Below, one piece after another: positions 45,354 through 55,154 of a stretch of DNA of 55,405 nucleotides (positions are counted from its first letter, which is position 1; every line of letters begins with the position of its first letter). A program made the position numbers and the translations under genes. This stretch comes from Hyphomicrobium sp. (GTDB lineage: Bacteria; Pseudomonadota; Alphaproteobacteria; Rhizobiales; Hyphomicrobiaceae). Location of the stretch: assembly GCF_003987855.1 (NCBI RefSeq), contig NZ_RXIZ01000010.1, positions 1-55,405 on the forward strand, written 5' to 3'. Below the pieces are notes generated by a model. That model made no database searches. It saw only the letters and a program-made list of their open reading frames with translations, and was not told the origin of the DNA.

Positions 45354-46445
45354 CTTATTCTCGACATGTCGCGAGAAAACGAATTCCGCCGGACGTTGCT
45401 TGTCCAGCGCGATCTCGGGCGCCATGGGGCCGTCTGTCTTGACGCCGCGAAGGGCAACGGCCGCGATCTTCCAGGGCTTCTTCACCGCGTCCATGACGGC
45501 AGTTGCCTCAAAGCCGGAGTGGACCATGCAGTCGGCGCACTTTTCGTAGTTGCCGGTCCCGTACTTGTCCCAATCCGTGCCTTCCATAAGCTCCTTGAAG
45601 GTCTTGGCATAGCCTTCACCGAGCAGGTAGCAAGGACGCTGCCAACCGAACACCGTGCGCGTCGGGTTACCCCAGGGCGTGCAATTGTAGGTCTGATTGC
45701 CGGCGAGAAAATCCAGGAACAAGGCCGACTGGAAGAACGGCCAGGCGCGACCGCCCTTGCCCAGCTTGAAGATGTCGCGAAACAGCTGCTTTGTCTTCGT
45801 ACGGTTGAGGAAGTGCTGTTGATCGGGGGCACGCTCGTAAGCATAGCCAGGTGAAATGGTAACGCCGCCGATGCCTAGTTTCTTCATCTCATCGAGGAAG
45901 TTTGCGACTTGCTCCGCCTTCGCGTCGCTGAAGAGCGTGGTATTGATGTTGACGCGAAACCCTTTTGCCTTTGCGATTTTGATCGCTTCGATGGCGCGAT
46001 CGTAGACGCCTTTCTGGCAGACGGATCTGTCGTGCATCTCCTTGTCGCCGTCGAGATGGATCGACCAATTGAAATTCTTGTGCGGCTTGTAGAGATGGAT
46101 CTTCTTTTCAAGCAGCAGCGCGTTCGTGCACACCGTCACGAACTTACCTTTGGCGAGTGCGCCTTCGACGATCTCAGGCAGTTCCTTGTGCAGCAGCGGC
46201 TCGCCGCCAGCGAGCACAACAACTGGCGCTCCGCATTCGTCCATCGAATGGAGTGCGTCAGCGACCGAGATGCGCTGATTCAGAATCTTGTCGGGATAAT
46301 CGATCTTGCCGCACCCCGCGCACGCGAGATTGCAGCGAAAGAGCGGCTCGAGCATCAGCACGAGCGGATAGCGCTTGTTCCCCCTGAGGTGCTGTCCGAT
46401 GACGTAAGCACCCACAGACAAAGCTTGGTTTAGCGGAATTCCCAC
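45297..46445 (-). CDS. hpnH: Radical SAM hopanoid synthase HpnH (adenosylhopane synthase)
   Basis: A 382-residue radical SAM enzyme that adds the adenosyl radical to diploptene, the first side-chain extension. The cluster motif is CNLACAGC (residues about 39-46), followed by PVVVLAGGEPLLHKEL. A C-terminal cysteine-containing region (CTPWG, CYLLGEGY, CADCMVHSG) may hold further ligands. Start is GTG 46445 with AAGGAG nine bases upstream. It is on the opposite strand to hpnABCDEFG and shares 57 bp of antisense overlap with hpnG. Confidence 0.95.
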   Translation of the reverse strand: MGIPLNQALSVGAYVIGQHLRGNKRYPLVLMLEPLFRCNLACAGCGKIDYPDKILNQRISVADALHSMDECGAPVVVLAGGEPLLHKELPEIVEGALAKGKFVTVCTNALLLEKKIHLYKPHKNFNWSIHLDGDKEMHDRSVCQKGVYDRAIEAIKIAKAKGFRVNINTTLFSDAKAEQVANFLDEMKKLGIGGVTISPGYAYERAPDQQHFLNRTKTKQLFRDIFKLGKGGRAWPFFQSALFLDFLAGNQTYNCTPWGNPTRTVFGWQRPCYLLGEGYAKTFKELMEGTDWDKYGTGNYEKCADCMVHSGFEATAVMDAVKKPWKIAAVALRGVKTDGPMAPEIALDKQRPAEFVFSRHVENKLAEISAAEARAQKPVAAE

Positions 46446-46491
46446 CCCACAGGGCTCCTTCTAGCGAAGCTCAAAGCAGCACGATTCCCCA

Positions 46492-47421
46492 TCATGATGC
46501 TTCAAGCAATTCAGGTGGCAGGCGGAACGTTATCTTTTCTTCGACGCCGTCGAGCGTCTCGATTTCGATTGGTCCCGCACTTCCTATCGTAGCTATCACG
46601 TCATCGACAAGAACGTCGGGCGCCGAAGCGCCTGCCGTTATGCCGACAGTCTTTACCCCGGCTAGCCACGACAGGTCGACTTCGCTGCCGTCGGCGACGA
46701 GATAACTTGGAATCCCACACTCCGACCCGATTTCCCTCAGGCGGTTCGAGTTCGAACTGTTGGCCGATCCGACCACCAGTAGACGCTCCACATGCCGGCA
46801 TAGGTCGCGGACGGCCGTCTGCCGATTCTGAGTCGCGTAGCAGATGTCACGCGTTTCCGGCCCAATTACGTCAGTGAACCGATTTTTGACAGCCTCGATT
46901 GTCGAGCGGGTATCATCAACGCTCAAGGTCGTTTGGGTGATGTATGCGACCGGGGTATCGATGGCAATTGGGAGGTTGGCGACATCCTCGCGGTTTTCGA
47001 CAAGGTAAACCGGACCGGAAATTCTGCCGAGAGTGCCTTCGATTTCGACGTGTCCGGCATGACCAATGAGAATGATGGTGCGGCCGAGCGAAGAGTAGCG
47101 TTGGCCTTGCTTGTGAACTTTCGATACCAGCGGACACGTCGCGTCGACCACGTGCAAACGGCGACGCCGTGCATCGTCCTCGACCGCATGGGAGACGCCG
47201 TGCGCGCTGAAAATAGTGGTCGATCCGTTCGGAACCTCGCTCAAGTCTTCAACAAAATGAGCGCCCTTGGCCTTCAAATCATCGACTACGCGGCGGTTAT
47301 GGACAATCTCGTGACGGACGTAGACAGGACCGTTCCGATTCTCGAGCGCGCGCTCGACGACGTCGATCGCACGCACGACGCCCGCGCAAAAACCCCGGGG
47401 TTGCGCCAGAATGATCTTCAT
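46492..47421 (-). CDS. ispH: 4-hydroxy-3-methylbut-2-enyl diphosphate reductase
   Basis: A 309-residue iron-sulfur enzyme making IPP and DMAPP in the last MEP-pathway step. It starts [22 protein letters not shown] with the first cluster cysteine; the others are in [13 protein letters not shown] and [21 protein letters not shown] is the substrate-binding motif. The start ATG at 47421 is preceded by a G-rich site; the frame extends to 47481. It is 46 bp upstream of hpnH on the same strand, so precursor supply and side-chain synthesis may share a transcript. Confidence 0.96.
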   Translation of the reverse strand: MKIILAQPRGFCAGVVRAIDVVERALENRNGPVYVRHEIVHNRRVVDDLKAKGAHFVEDLSEVPNGSTTIFSAHGVSHAVEDDARRRRLHVVDATCPLVSKVHKQGQRYSSLGRTIILIGHAGHVEIEGTLGRISGPVYLVENREDVANLPIAIDTPVAYITQTTLSVDDTRSTIEAVKNRFTDVIGPETRDICYATQNRQTAVRDLCRHVERLLVVGSANSSNSNRLREIGSECGIPSYLVADGSEVDLSWLAGVKTVGITAGASAPDVLVDDVIATIGSAGPIEIETLDGVEEKITFRLPPELLEAS

Positions 47422-47771
47422 GCAGAAACCCCCGTTTTCTGCCGATGCAATCGACTTACGAAGTCCGGCAGTGATGGGCACATGTTACGGCAGCCACCAA
47501 GCCCGCAACCTGTTACGCAGCCAAGTTCCAGTTTACGCGTGAACTCTGTTCCAGACAGCAAAGCCAGCGTCGCGCCATACATCCTGACTGTATGACGTGT
47601 CTCAAAAGCAACACAACTACCGTGCTTGTCCGTCGGGCGCTCGACATTGCGTCCGCCCGCAGCGGAGTTGGTTAAGAGGATCGATCCTTTGAGCAGCAAT
47701 CATGAGACGTGCTGAATGACTAATCGCGTTCCAACTTATCGGCCGGGCACGAAAGCGAGGGCGGCTAAAGC
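47422..47771. other. Divergent intergenic region ispH / hpnN
   Basis: This 350-bp gap has no convincing reading frame on either strand. A perfect 12-nt palindrome AGGATCGATCCT (47677-47688) lies about 85 bp before hpnN and could be an operator. Otherwise only promoter and leader DNA is expected. Confidence 0.4.
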
Positions 47772-50396
47772 ATGATCGAGCGCCTTGTCGCCGGAACTGT
47801 CGCACTGGCGGTGCGGCTGTCATGGCTTACGATTCTGCTCGGTCTCATCGTGACGGCGGGTGCGGTCTACTATGTTGCCAATCACTTCGCGATAACGACC
47901 GATACGAGTGAGCTGATCTCGCCCGAACTCGACTGGCGCAAGAGAGAACGCCAGTTCGATGCCGCCTTTTCCCAGCACACCGATACGATCGATATTGTTG
48001 TCGACGGCAAGACGCCGGAGCTGACGGAAAGCGCCGCAGCTAGGCTCGCGGCTGCGCTCAGCCAATCCAAGCCTCACCCCTTGCAGATCGTGCGGAGACG
48101 CGATGGGGGGCCGTTCTTCGAGCAGAACGGTCTGCTCTATCTCTCGGTGCCGGAAGTCAAAGACATCACCGCTGGCCTTATCAAGGCTCAGCCCGTTCTT
48201 GGCACGCTCTCTGCCGATCCAACGCTGAACGGATTGGCCAAGGCGCTTTCGCTGGTTCCCTTGGGTATCAAGGAAGAGCGCGCGAAATGGATCGAATTTG
48301 AAAAGCCGGTGGGTGTGCTCGGCACGGCGATCGATGATCTACTAGCCGGCAAAAACACGACCTTTTCTTGGGGCGAACTTCTGACCGGCGGGCGACCGAG
48401 CCCGTCCGAACTGCGTCGCTTCCTAGAAGTGAAGCCCGTGCTCAATTACTCCGACCTAGAGCCCGGGGCCGACGCTACGGATCTCATTCGGGAGACGGCT
48501 AAGCGGCTTGGCTTGACGCCGGAAAACGGGGTTCGCGTTCGTCTCACCGGGTCGGTCCCAATGGCGGACGAGGAGTTCGGTACGGTGGCGGAAGGCGCCG
48601 CGCTCAATACGTCTTTGACCCTCGCTGCGGTCCTCGTCATTCTTTGGCTGGCGTTGAGGTCAGGAAAAATCATCTTCGCGGTCCTCGTCGGTCTGGGCTG
48701 CGGTCTCGCAGTCACTGCGGCGCTGGGATTATACCTTGTTGGCGCACTCAACCTCATTTCCGTGGCGTTTGCCGTGCTGTTCGTGGGCATAGGCGTCGAT
48801 TTCGGCATCCAATATTCGGTCCGCTATCGGCATGAGCGGTTTATCCGGAACGATCTCAAAGGATCACTTGTTGGCGCCGGCCGGAACGCGGGCAAACCTT
48901 TAGCACTCGCTGCAGCTGCCACGACTGCCGGCTTCTATTCCTTTCTGCCCACCGATTATATCGGGGTTTCGGAACTTGGGCTGATCGCCGGATCGGGGAT
49001 GATCGTCGCCTTCGTTCTCAGTATTACTCTGCTGCCCGCATTGCTGGAGGTGCTGAATCCGCCCGGCGAGCTTCACGACGTCGGCTATCGATTTCTGCAG
49101 CCTGTCGACCGTTTCATGGCTCGGCACCGATATGTCATACTGGTGTTGACGGCGGTGGGCGTCGCCGCGGGGTTACCGCTGCTTTCACGGCTCGAATTCG
49201 ATTTCAATCCGATCAACTTGCGCAGCGCCAAGGTCGAGTCCGTGTCGACCTTCAATGATCTCATGCGCGACCCCAACACGGCGCCAAACACCATTCAGAT
49301 TCTCGCGGCCAACTTAGGCGACGCTAAAGGACTAGCTGAAAAGCTCGATAAGCTGCCGGAAGTCGACCGGGTCATTACCTTGGCGAGTTTTGTGCCCGAT
49401 CATCAGGATGAAAAACTCGCCCTCATCCGCGACTGCTATGATCTTATCGGGCCGACGATTGAGCCTGATGAGCCGTCGCCCACGCCGTCGGACGCTGACA
49501 CCCGCGAAACGCTGCTCGCTACGGCTGGCGATTTCGAAAGTGTCAGCAAGCTGCCCGGTGCGTCGCCAGTTGCTGCGCATATGGCGAGCACGCTGCGGAA
49601 GCTCGCGGACGCCACTCCCGAAATAAGGGCCCAGATCGGCGCGAAACTACTTGATGGAATGAAGCTTAGACTGGCGCAGATCCGTTCAGCGCTAAAAGCC
49701 CAGCCAATCACGCTTGCTAATCTCCCGCCGGAGATCGTCTCCGATTGGATGACAGCAGATGGGCGTGCTCGCATCGAAGTTGGTCCTAGAGGCAACGGTA
49801 ACGACAACGAGAATTTGCGCCGCTTCGCGGCCGCGGTTCAGGCCGTTGATCCACAGGCGACGGGGGTTCCGATCCTCATCCAGGAATCCGCAAAAACAGT
49901 CGTGCGAGCATTCATTCAAGCGGGTGTGCTGGCACTCGCTTCGATCGCAATTATTCTTTTTATCGTGTTGCGCCGCGTAACCGATGTCCTGCTGACGTTG
50001 GTGCCACTCCTCCTTGCGGGCGTGGTGACGCTGGAGCTTTGCGTGCTGCTGAAGCTGCCGCTTAATTTCGCGAATATCATCGCGCTACCGGTTTTGCTGG
50101 GTGTAGGGGTGGCGTTCAAGATCTACTACGTGCTTGCGTGGCGCGAGGGCGAGACGAGCCTGTTGGCTTCGCCGCTGACGCGTGCCGTCATGTTCAGCGC
50201 CATGACCACCGCCGTTGCCTTCGGCAGCCTGTTCTTCTCAAGCCATCCAGGAACGTCGAGCATGGGTGAGCTGCTTGCTTTATCGCTCGTGACGACTCTC
50301 GCGGCCGCCGTTCTGTTTCAACCCATATTAATGGGCCCGCCACGACAGGTAGCGAGCCCTCAAAATGCCGATGGTTCGAGCGGCGCCGAGACTTAA
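47772..50396 (+). CDS. hpnN: Hopanoid RND transporter HpnN
   Basis: An 874-residue MMPL/RND-type membrane protein that moves hopanoids to the outer membrane. It opens with a transmembrane segment (SWLTILLGLIVTAGAVYYVA), a large periplasmic loop, a first bundle with LFVGIGVDFGIQYSVRYRHE, a second loop with RSAKVESVSTFNDLMRDPN, and a second bundle (ALPVLLGVGVAFKIYYVL). Shorter than HAE1 pumps, as usual for HpnN. GAGGG precedes the ATG. Its last four bases overlap the convergent hpnJ. Confidence 0.95.
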   Translation: MIERLVAGTVALAVRLSWLTILLGLIVTAGAVYYVANHFAITTDTSELISPELDWRKRERQFDAAFSQHTDTIDIVVDGKTPELTESAAARLAAALSQSKPHPLQIVRRRDGGPFFEQNGLLYLSVPEVKDITAGLIKAQPVLGTLSADPTLNGLAKALSLVPLGIKEERAKWIEFEKPVGVLGTAIDDLLAGKNTTFSWGELLTGGRPSPSELRRFLEVKPVLNYSDLEPGADATDLIRETAKRLGLTPENGVRVRLTGSVPMADEEFGTVAEGAALNTSLTLAAVLVILWLALRSGKIIFAVLVGLGCGLAVTAALGLYLVGALNLISVAFAVLFVGIGVDFGIQYSVRYRHERFIRNDLKGSLVGAGRNAGKPLALAAAATTAGFYSFLPTDYIGVSELGLIAGSGMIVAFVLSITLLPALLEVLNPPGELHDVGYRFLQPVDRFMARHRYVILVLTAVGVAAGLPLLSRLEFDFNPINLRSAKVESVSTFNDLMRDPNTAPNTIQILAANLGDAKGLAEKLDKLPEVDRVITLASFVPDHQDEKLALIRDCYDLIGPTIEPDEPSPTPSDADTRETLLATAGDFESVSKLPGASPVAAHMASTLRKLADATPEIRAQIGAKLLDGMKLRLAQIRSALKAQPITLANLPPEIVSDWMTADGRARIEVGPRGNGNDNENLRRFAAAVQAVDPQATGVPILIQESAKTVVRAFIQAGVLALASIAIILFIVLRRVTDVLLTLVPLLLAGVVTLELCVLLKLPLNFANIIALPVLLGVGVAFKIYYVLAWREGETSLLASPLTRAVMFSAMTTAVAFGSLFFSSHPGTSSMGELLALSLVTTLAAAVLFQPILMGPPRQVASPQNADGSSGAET

Positions 50397-51820
50397 GCGG
50401 CGGCGCTGCGTCTTTCGCGGAGGAACTGGAAGAATTCCACACCCTCTCGCAAACGACGCTTCATCATGTCGGGCTGCGTTACCATCTCGCCAACGATGGC
50501 GGCAATCTTCGGCACGCGGAAGTAGAACTTGCGATAGAAGTCTTCTACGGAAGAGAAGATTTCGGTGTGCGATAGGCCAGGATAATGCAGCGGCGCAATC
50601 TGGATGCCGTTTGCGTTGATCAGCTCGGCATTGTCGACGTCGAGCCAACCGTTCTCCGAAGCCTGCTTATAGAGGAACGTGCCCGGATAGGGTGCCGCTA
50701 GGGAAACCTGGATCGTGTGAGGATTGATCCTTGTCGCGAACTTGATGGTTTCCTGGATTGTCTCCTTCGACTCGCCAGGAAGGCCGAGGATAAAGGTGCC
50801 GTGGATTTTGATCCCGAGTTCGTGGCAGTCCTTGGTGAACCTTTCGGCGACTTCGACGCGCATTCCCTTTTTGATGTTGTGCAGAATTTGCTGATTGCCG
50901 CTTTCGTAGCCCACGAGCAGGAGGCGAAGGCCGTTGTCCTTCAGAACTTTCAATGTTTCGCGCGGCACGTTCGCCTTGGCATTGCAGGACCAGGTGACGC
51001 CGAGCTTGCCGAGTTCCTTCGCGATCGCCTCCGCGCGCGGCAAGTCGTCGGTGAAGGTATCGTCGTCGAACATCAGCTCCTTCATTTGTGGGAACGCTTT
51101 GAGGATATAGCGGACCTCATCGATGACGTGGCCCACGGAGCGGGTGCGATAGCGATGACCGCCAACCGTCTGCGGCCATAGACAGAACGTGCAACGGCTC
51201 TTGCAGCCGCGACCCGTATAGAAGGAAATGTACGGGTGCTTCAGATAGCCGATGAAGTAATTCTCCATCACGAGGTCACGCTTGTAGACCGGAGTGACGA
51301 AAGGAAGAGTGTCCATATCGTGCATGACCGCGCGGTCTTCGTTGTGCACGATGACGCCTTGGTCGTTACGATAAGATAGTCCTTTAATGTCGCTCCAGGA
51401 CACGCCGTCGGCGACATCCTTGATCGTGAAGTCGAACTCGTTGCGGGCAACGAAGTCCACGATCGGCGCGTCTCTCAAGCTCTCATCGGACTGCACCGCG
51501 ACCTTGGCACCGATCAGACCGACTTTCAGATTCGGGTTCGTGGCCTTCATCGCTTCGATGACCTTGACGTCTGAATCGAAGGACGGGGTGGACGTGTGCA
51601 GGACTGCAAGGTCGTAATCGCGGACCTGACCCAGAACTTCCTGCAGGCTCGTTCGATGCGGTGGCGCATCGATCAGCTTCGAGTTCTCAACCAGTGCGGC
51701 AGGCTGCGCCAACCAAGTGGGATACCAAAAAGATTGGATTTCACGCCGGGCTTGATATCGCGATCCAGCCCCGCCATCGAAGCCATCGAAGGAAGGAGCC
51801 TGCAAAAAGAGCGTGCGCAT
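50393..51820 (-). CDS. hpnJ: Radical SAM enzyme HpnJ (BHT-cyclitol ether ring contraction)
   Basis: A 475-residue B12-binding-domain radical SAM protein. The N-terminal cobalamin-type region begins RTLFLQAPSFDGFDGGAGSR; the cluster motif is CKSRCTFCLWPQ (about residue 198). In other bacteria HpnJ converts the hopanoid glucosamine head group to the cyclitol ether, after HpnI and HpnK. I prefer the ATG at 51820, which has GAAAGG upstream; the ATG at 51835 would overlap the hpnI stop. Confidence 0.94.
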   Translation of the reverse strand: MRTLFLQAPSFDGFDGGAGSRYQARREIQSFWYPTWLAQPAALVENSKLIDAPPHRTSLQEVLGQVRDYDLAVLHTSTPSFDSDVKVIEAMKATNPNLKVGLIGAKVAVQSDESLRDAPIVDFVARNEFDFTIKDVADGVSWSDIKGLSYRNDQGVIVHNEDRAVMHDMDTLPFVTPVYKRDLVMENYFIGYLKHPYISFYTGRGCKSRCTFCLWPQTVGGHRYRTRSVGHVIDEVRYILKAFPQMKELMFDDDTFTDDLPRAEAIAKELGKLGVTWSCNAKANVPRETLKVLKDNGLRLLLVGYESGNQQILHNIKKGMRVEVAERFTKDCHELGIKIHGTFILGLPGESKETIQETIKFATRINPHTIQVSLAAPYPGTFLYKQASENGWLDVDNAELINANGIQIAPLHYPGLSHTEIFSSVEDFYRKFYFRVPKIAAIVGEMVTQPDMMKRRLREGVEFFQFLRERRSAAA

Positions 51821-51831
51821 GTTGGCGCCTT

Positions 51832-52965
51832 TCATATCGGCGTAACGGTTCCATCGGGGCCGACACTATAGTGCCGGCCTCTCCAGCTGACGGTTCCGGG
51901 CATGAAGCTCGCAATGAAAATCGCGAAGCTCAATAAATCCCTCAGTGGGCTGAGCCAAATCGTGCTCTTGCCCCCGCCCGACAACTTTTCAACTTGTATC
52001 GGAATGAAAAGGCGGCAGGCAAGCGTCACTATCAGGATCATCCACGCTATGGCGCTGAAGCCACTTAATGGGAGGGCAGCGAGTGCAAATGGCAGTGGAT
52101 GAGTTGCGATTGATCCCAGATATCCGCCGGGGTCGACCAAGCGAATCGTTTTTGCCCAACGCAGTTCGTGCGCCCAAAGCTCGCCAAAAGAGCCTTCTGA
52201 AAACGTGTGGCCGATTGTGAAAGGCGCGATTTCGACGCGAAGACCTTTCCGGCGTACGGCCTCGCCCATGGCGTAGTCATCAGCCAGAGTATTAGCGTAG
52301 GCTCCAAATCCGCCGATCGCCTCGAGCGTTTTTCGTCGCAATGCAATCGTGGACCCAAAGCAGGGTTGCGCGAGGCCGAGCCAAGTGCCGACAAGCACGT
52401 TTGGCAGGAAGTGATGGTCGACGGCTGCAGCGGCCATCCGCGACCAAAAGCCTGAAAGTGCGCACCCGCGATAGAGGCACGTTATGAGGGCGGTGCCTTC
52501 CTTCTGTAGAAGCGCGACGACCCGCGCAACATAGTCTGCGGACACGCGCATATCGCTGTCGCTGAGAATGAGAATGTCGTGCTTGGCAGCCGGAAACATG
52601 CTGATCACGTTGGCGATTTTCGGGTTTCCACCTGTTGGCCGGCGGCCTGTTACCAGCTCGAGATCGGCGGCGGGATATTGCTTCTGGAGAGCGCCGACGA
52701 TGCGGATTGCCGGATCAGAAGGATCTTGCACCCCAAAGACCACCTGCATTTTCCCGCCATAATCTTGCGTGCAAAACGTCCACAGGCTCGTGGCCAATCC
52801 GGGCTCGGCGCCGTAAAGCGGCTTCAGCAGTGTGACACCCTCTGCCGCAGCCGAAACAGGCTTGGGTTGACGGGCAAATCGTGTCACCAAGAGGGATGCA
52901 AGGACCGCGTAGGCCGACCCGAATATGGCGAAGAGGGTGCATACAAGCCACAGACAGGACGTCAT
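51832..52965 (-). CDS. hpnI: Hopanoid glycosyltransferase HpnI
   Basis: A 377-residue ceramide-glucosyltransferase-like family 2 enzyme that adds N-acetylglucosamine to bacteriohopanetetrol. N-terminal membrane segment (residues 3-27), TLLKPLYGAEPGL, the DSD motif LILSDSDMRVSADYV, TLADDYAMGEAVRRKG and the acceptor motif ELRWAKTIR. C-terminal hydrophobic helices follow. hpnJ is directly downstream; hpnK, which deacetylates the product, is not in the window. Confidence 0.93.
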   Translation of the reverse strand: MTSCLWLVCTLFAIFGSAYAVLASLLVTRFARQPKPVSAAAEGVTLLKPLYGAEPGLATSLWTFCTQDYGGKMQVVFGVQDPSDPAIRIVGALQKQYPAADLELVTGRRPTGGNPKIANVISMFPAAKHDILILSDSDMRVSADYVARVVALLQKEGTALITCLYRGCALSGFWSRMAAAAVDHHFLPNVLVGTWLGLAQPCFGSTIALRRKTLEAIGGFGAYANTLADDYAMGEAVRRKGLRVEIAPFTIGHTFSEGSFGELWAHELRWAKTIRLVDPGGYLGSIATHPLPFALAALPLSGFSAIAWMILIVTLACRLFIPIQVEKLSGGGKSTIWLSPLRDLLSFAIFIASFMPGTVSWRGRHYSVGPDGTVTPI

Positions 52966-53097
52966 TCTGACGTTACTTTCTGGTTTGAGTTGGGGGCAGG
53001 TCTGCCGGCGTTTTGGTCAGGCTAGCGTTTGGAACGCGACTGCGATAGATGAGAGATTGCTTCGGCTGGTGGGGCCAAGCAGGGGGAATATCGGGAC

Positions 53098-54126
53098 GTG
53101 AAAGTCAGCGCCATCCTAAATTGGGTCGGCTGCGCCTTCGTGGGTTTGAGCCTCTCGGCCTGCGCCAGCGCGTCTCCGCCTGCGCTCTCGCCACAGCATT
53201 TGGCCGCCAAAGAAGATGATGCGGGGCCTAAGCCCGTTGCGGATCCCAACGAGGCATTCAACCGTAAGGTTTTTGAGAACAACCAGCAGTTCAACCACGA
53301 TATTCTTTACCCAGCTGCACAGAGCTACAACAGCACTGTTCCCGAAGGCGTGCGCGATCGCATCGATGCGTTCACGACCAACCTTGCCGAACCGATGACT
53401 TTCGCGAACAACATCCTACAGCTTCGCTTCGAAGCCGCCGCGACGACGTTCGGCCGGTTCGCAATGAACTCCACGGTCGGCATAGGCGGGCTGTTCGACG
53501 TTGCAGCGACGCAAGGCATGGCGCATCAGTCAGGGGATTTTGGCCAGACGATGTACGTTTGGGGATACCGCGACAGCGCGTATGTCGTTCTGCCGGTGCT
53601 TGGGCCGACCACAGTGCGCGACGCGATTGGCACAGGCGTCGAATTCGGAGCGACCATCCCAGCCGCTGCACTGATTCCATCGCGGTATGCGGCGTTGGCA
53701 AGCCACGTCGATCTTGCAGGCACGATCACGAGCCCGCTCTCAAACCTCAGCAAGGCTGAGGACATGAAGACGCTGGAAGAAAGCTCGATCGATTTCTATT
53801 CAATGCTTCGAAGCGTAAGTCAGCAGAAGCGCCAAGCCGAGCTTCAAGAAGCGCTGGACACGAGTGCACTGACGGGAACGCCAAAGCCGCGGGATCCAAA
53901 CGCGATCGAGCCGGTGACGGAGCTGGTTTCATCGCCGACGATGCTTGAGAAGCGCAACATCACGGATGTTCCGAAGCTTACGAATCCTGTCGATCGTACG
54001 GCCTTCGTCGTAATCGGCTCACCAAAGCCCGCGGATATGCAGAGATCGCCTGCGGAAGAAGATACGTCACCAGCGGAAGAGCAAGCTTCCCCGGCCCAAG
54101 AGCAGAAATCCCCGGCTGAGGAATAG
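53098..54126 (+). CDS. mlaA: MlaA/VacJ family outer-membrane lipoprotein
   Basis: A 342-residue lipoprotein with lipobox LSAC (cysteine at residue 22) and the MlaA core: DPNEAFNRKVFENNQQFNHD, FVNNVL-type (here ANNILQLRFE), RFAMNSTVGIGGLFD, GDFGQTMYVWG and YVVLPVLGPTTVRDAIG. MlaA removes mislocated phospholipid from the outer leaflet. The tail (from about residue 310) repeats SPAEE-like units. GTG start with AGGGGGA upstream. It is the partner of the MlaC-like HpnM encoded convergently. No mlaBDEF genes are in the window. Confidence 0.9.
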   Translation: MKVSAILNWVGCAFVGLSLSACASASPPALSPQHLAAKEDDAGPKPVADPNEAFNRKVFENNQQFNHDILYPAAQSYNSTVPEGVRDRIDAFTTNLAEPMTFANNILQLRFEAAATTFGRFAMNSTVGIGGLFDVAATQGMAHQSGDFGQTMYVWGYRDSAYVVLPVLGPTTVRDAIGTGVEFGATIPAAALIPSRYAALASHVDLAGTITSPLSNLSKAEDMKTLEESSIDFYSMLRSVSQQKRQAELQEALDTSALTGTPKPRDPNAIEPVTELVSSPTMLEKRNITDVPKLTNPVDRTAFVVIGSPKPADMQRSPAEEDTSPAEEQASPAQEQKSPAEE

Positions 54127-54220
54127 TCGGGGTTGGCTTTCGAGCTAAGACCTCCGGGCATGCTCAACAGCAGCGCACGCAGGCCGCTTTCATTGTGTCT
54201 GGCTAGACGTAGCCGTCTCA

Positions 54221-54254
54221 TAAAAAAAACGCGGGACGAATGAGTCCCGCGTTT
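54221..54254 (-). terminator. Rho-independent terminator between mlaA and hpnM
   Basis: AACGCGGGAC (54228-54237) and GTCCCGCGTT (54244-54253) form a 10-bp stem with a 6-nt loop, extended by A-T pairs. On the minus strand it is followed by eight T (complement of A at 54222-54229), so it clearly ends hpnM; on the plus strand it may also stop mlaA transcripts. Confidence 0.85.
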
Positions 54255-54276
54255 CGTTGTTGATCGGCTGAAAGCT

Positions 54277-54915
54277 TCAGCTGCCCGAAAGTAACTTGTC
54301 GCCCTGTTTCTTCAACGAAGCGATGAGAGCATCGGGTCCGCCCGATTGGAGGATGGTGGAGAATTCCGCGCGCCGGCTTGCCAGTTCGCTGATGGTGCCA
54401 TCGAGATAAACATCGACGATCTTCCATTCTGGTCCTGACTTGCGCATCAGGTAGTTGATGGCGATGGGTTTACCGTTGCTCTGAATAATCTGGGTTTTGA
54501 CCATCTTGTCGGCCGTTCCGCGGTTGGAAATCTCGACAATCTGAAAGCTTTCCCCAGAAAACCCGTCGAATCGCTTGGCGTATGTCGCGATCATCATGCG
54601 TCGGAACGAGTCGGTGATCTGCGCTTGCTGGTCGGGCTGCAGGGAGCCCCACGTTTGACCGACAGCAAGCCTCGCCATCAAAGGCGTATCATAGGTTTTG
54701 CTGAGGACCGGCGTTAGCGCTTGGTACCGTCCTGCAACGCCGAGCGCCTGTGCCTGTTTCATAGTACTGAGCAGTGTCGCGTTAAGCCCGCTGATCGTCG
54801 TTTCCGGTGAATCCGCGGCTTGCGCGTAGGCCGCCACTGGCGGCAAAGTCATCGACGCGAGTAAAAGCGCAGCGATCGAGCCGCCGAACGCGTGAAATTT
54901 CTTCCTCGGGACCAT
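54277..54915 (-). CDS. hpnM: MlaC-like periplasmic lipid-binding protein HpnM
   Basis: A 212-residue secreted protein of the Ttg2D/MlaC family. Signal peptide about residues 1-34 (SIAALLLASMTLPPVAAYAQA). Core motifs: YDTPLMARLAVG, RRMMIATYAKRFDGFSGE and EWKIVDVYLDGTISELASRRAEF. It carries phospholipid or hopanoid between membranes and is annotated as hopanoid-associated in this context. AGGAGGGG precedes the ATG; the terminator 54221-54254 follows. Confidence 0.92.
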   Translation of the reverse strand: MVPRKKFHAFGGSIAALLLASMTLPPVAAYAQAADSPETTISGLNATLLSTMKQAQALGVAGRYQALTPVLSKTYDTPLMARLAVGQTWGSLQPDQQAQITDSFRRMMIATYAKRFDGFSGESFQIVEISNRGTADKMVKTQIIQSNGKPIAINYLMRKSGPEWKIVDVYLDGTISELASRRAEFSTILQSGGPDALIASLKKQGDKLLSGS

Positions 54916-55154
54916 TGCCCCTCCTGCCTTGTTCGAAAATGTCTGATGCCCCCGCCGTTGTCAGCGTTACGGCCAAAAGGTGGTAGGCACGCACGATGGC
55001 GGTATTTAGCCAACCTGCATTCGCATTTGTGATGCCAGGATGCAACATATCCCCGCAGAGTCCGGCTGGCGGCGGATGTTCCATTTTTTGAGCCCTTTCA
55101 TAGGTTCATAGTCTGGGGGCCGAGGAGGACTCGGGCAGTTGGGGGAGTCGGTCA

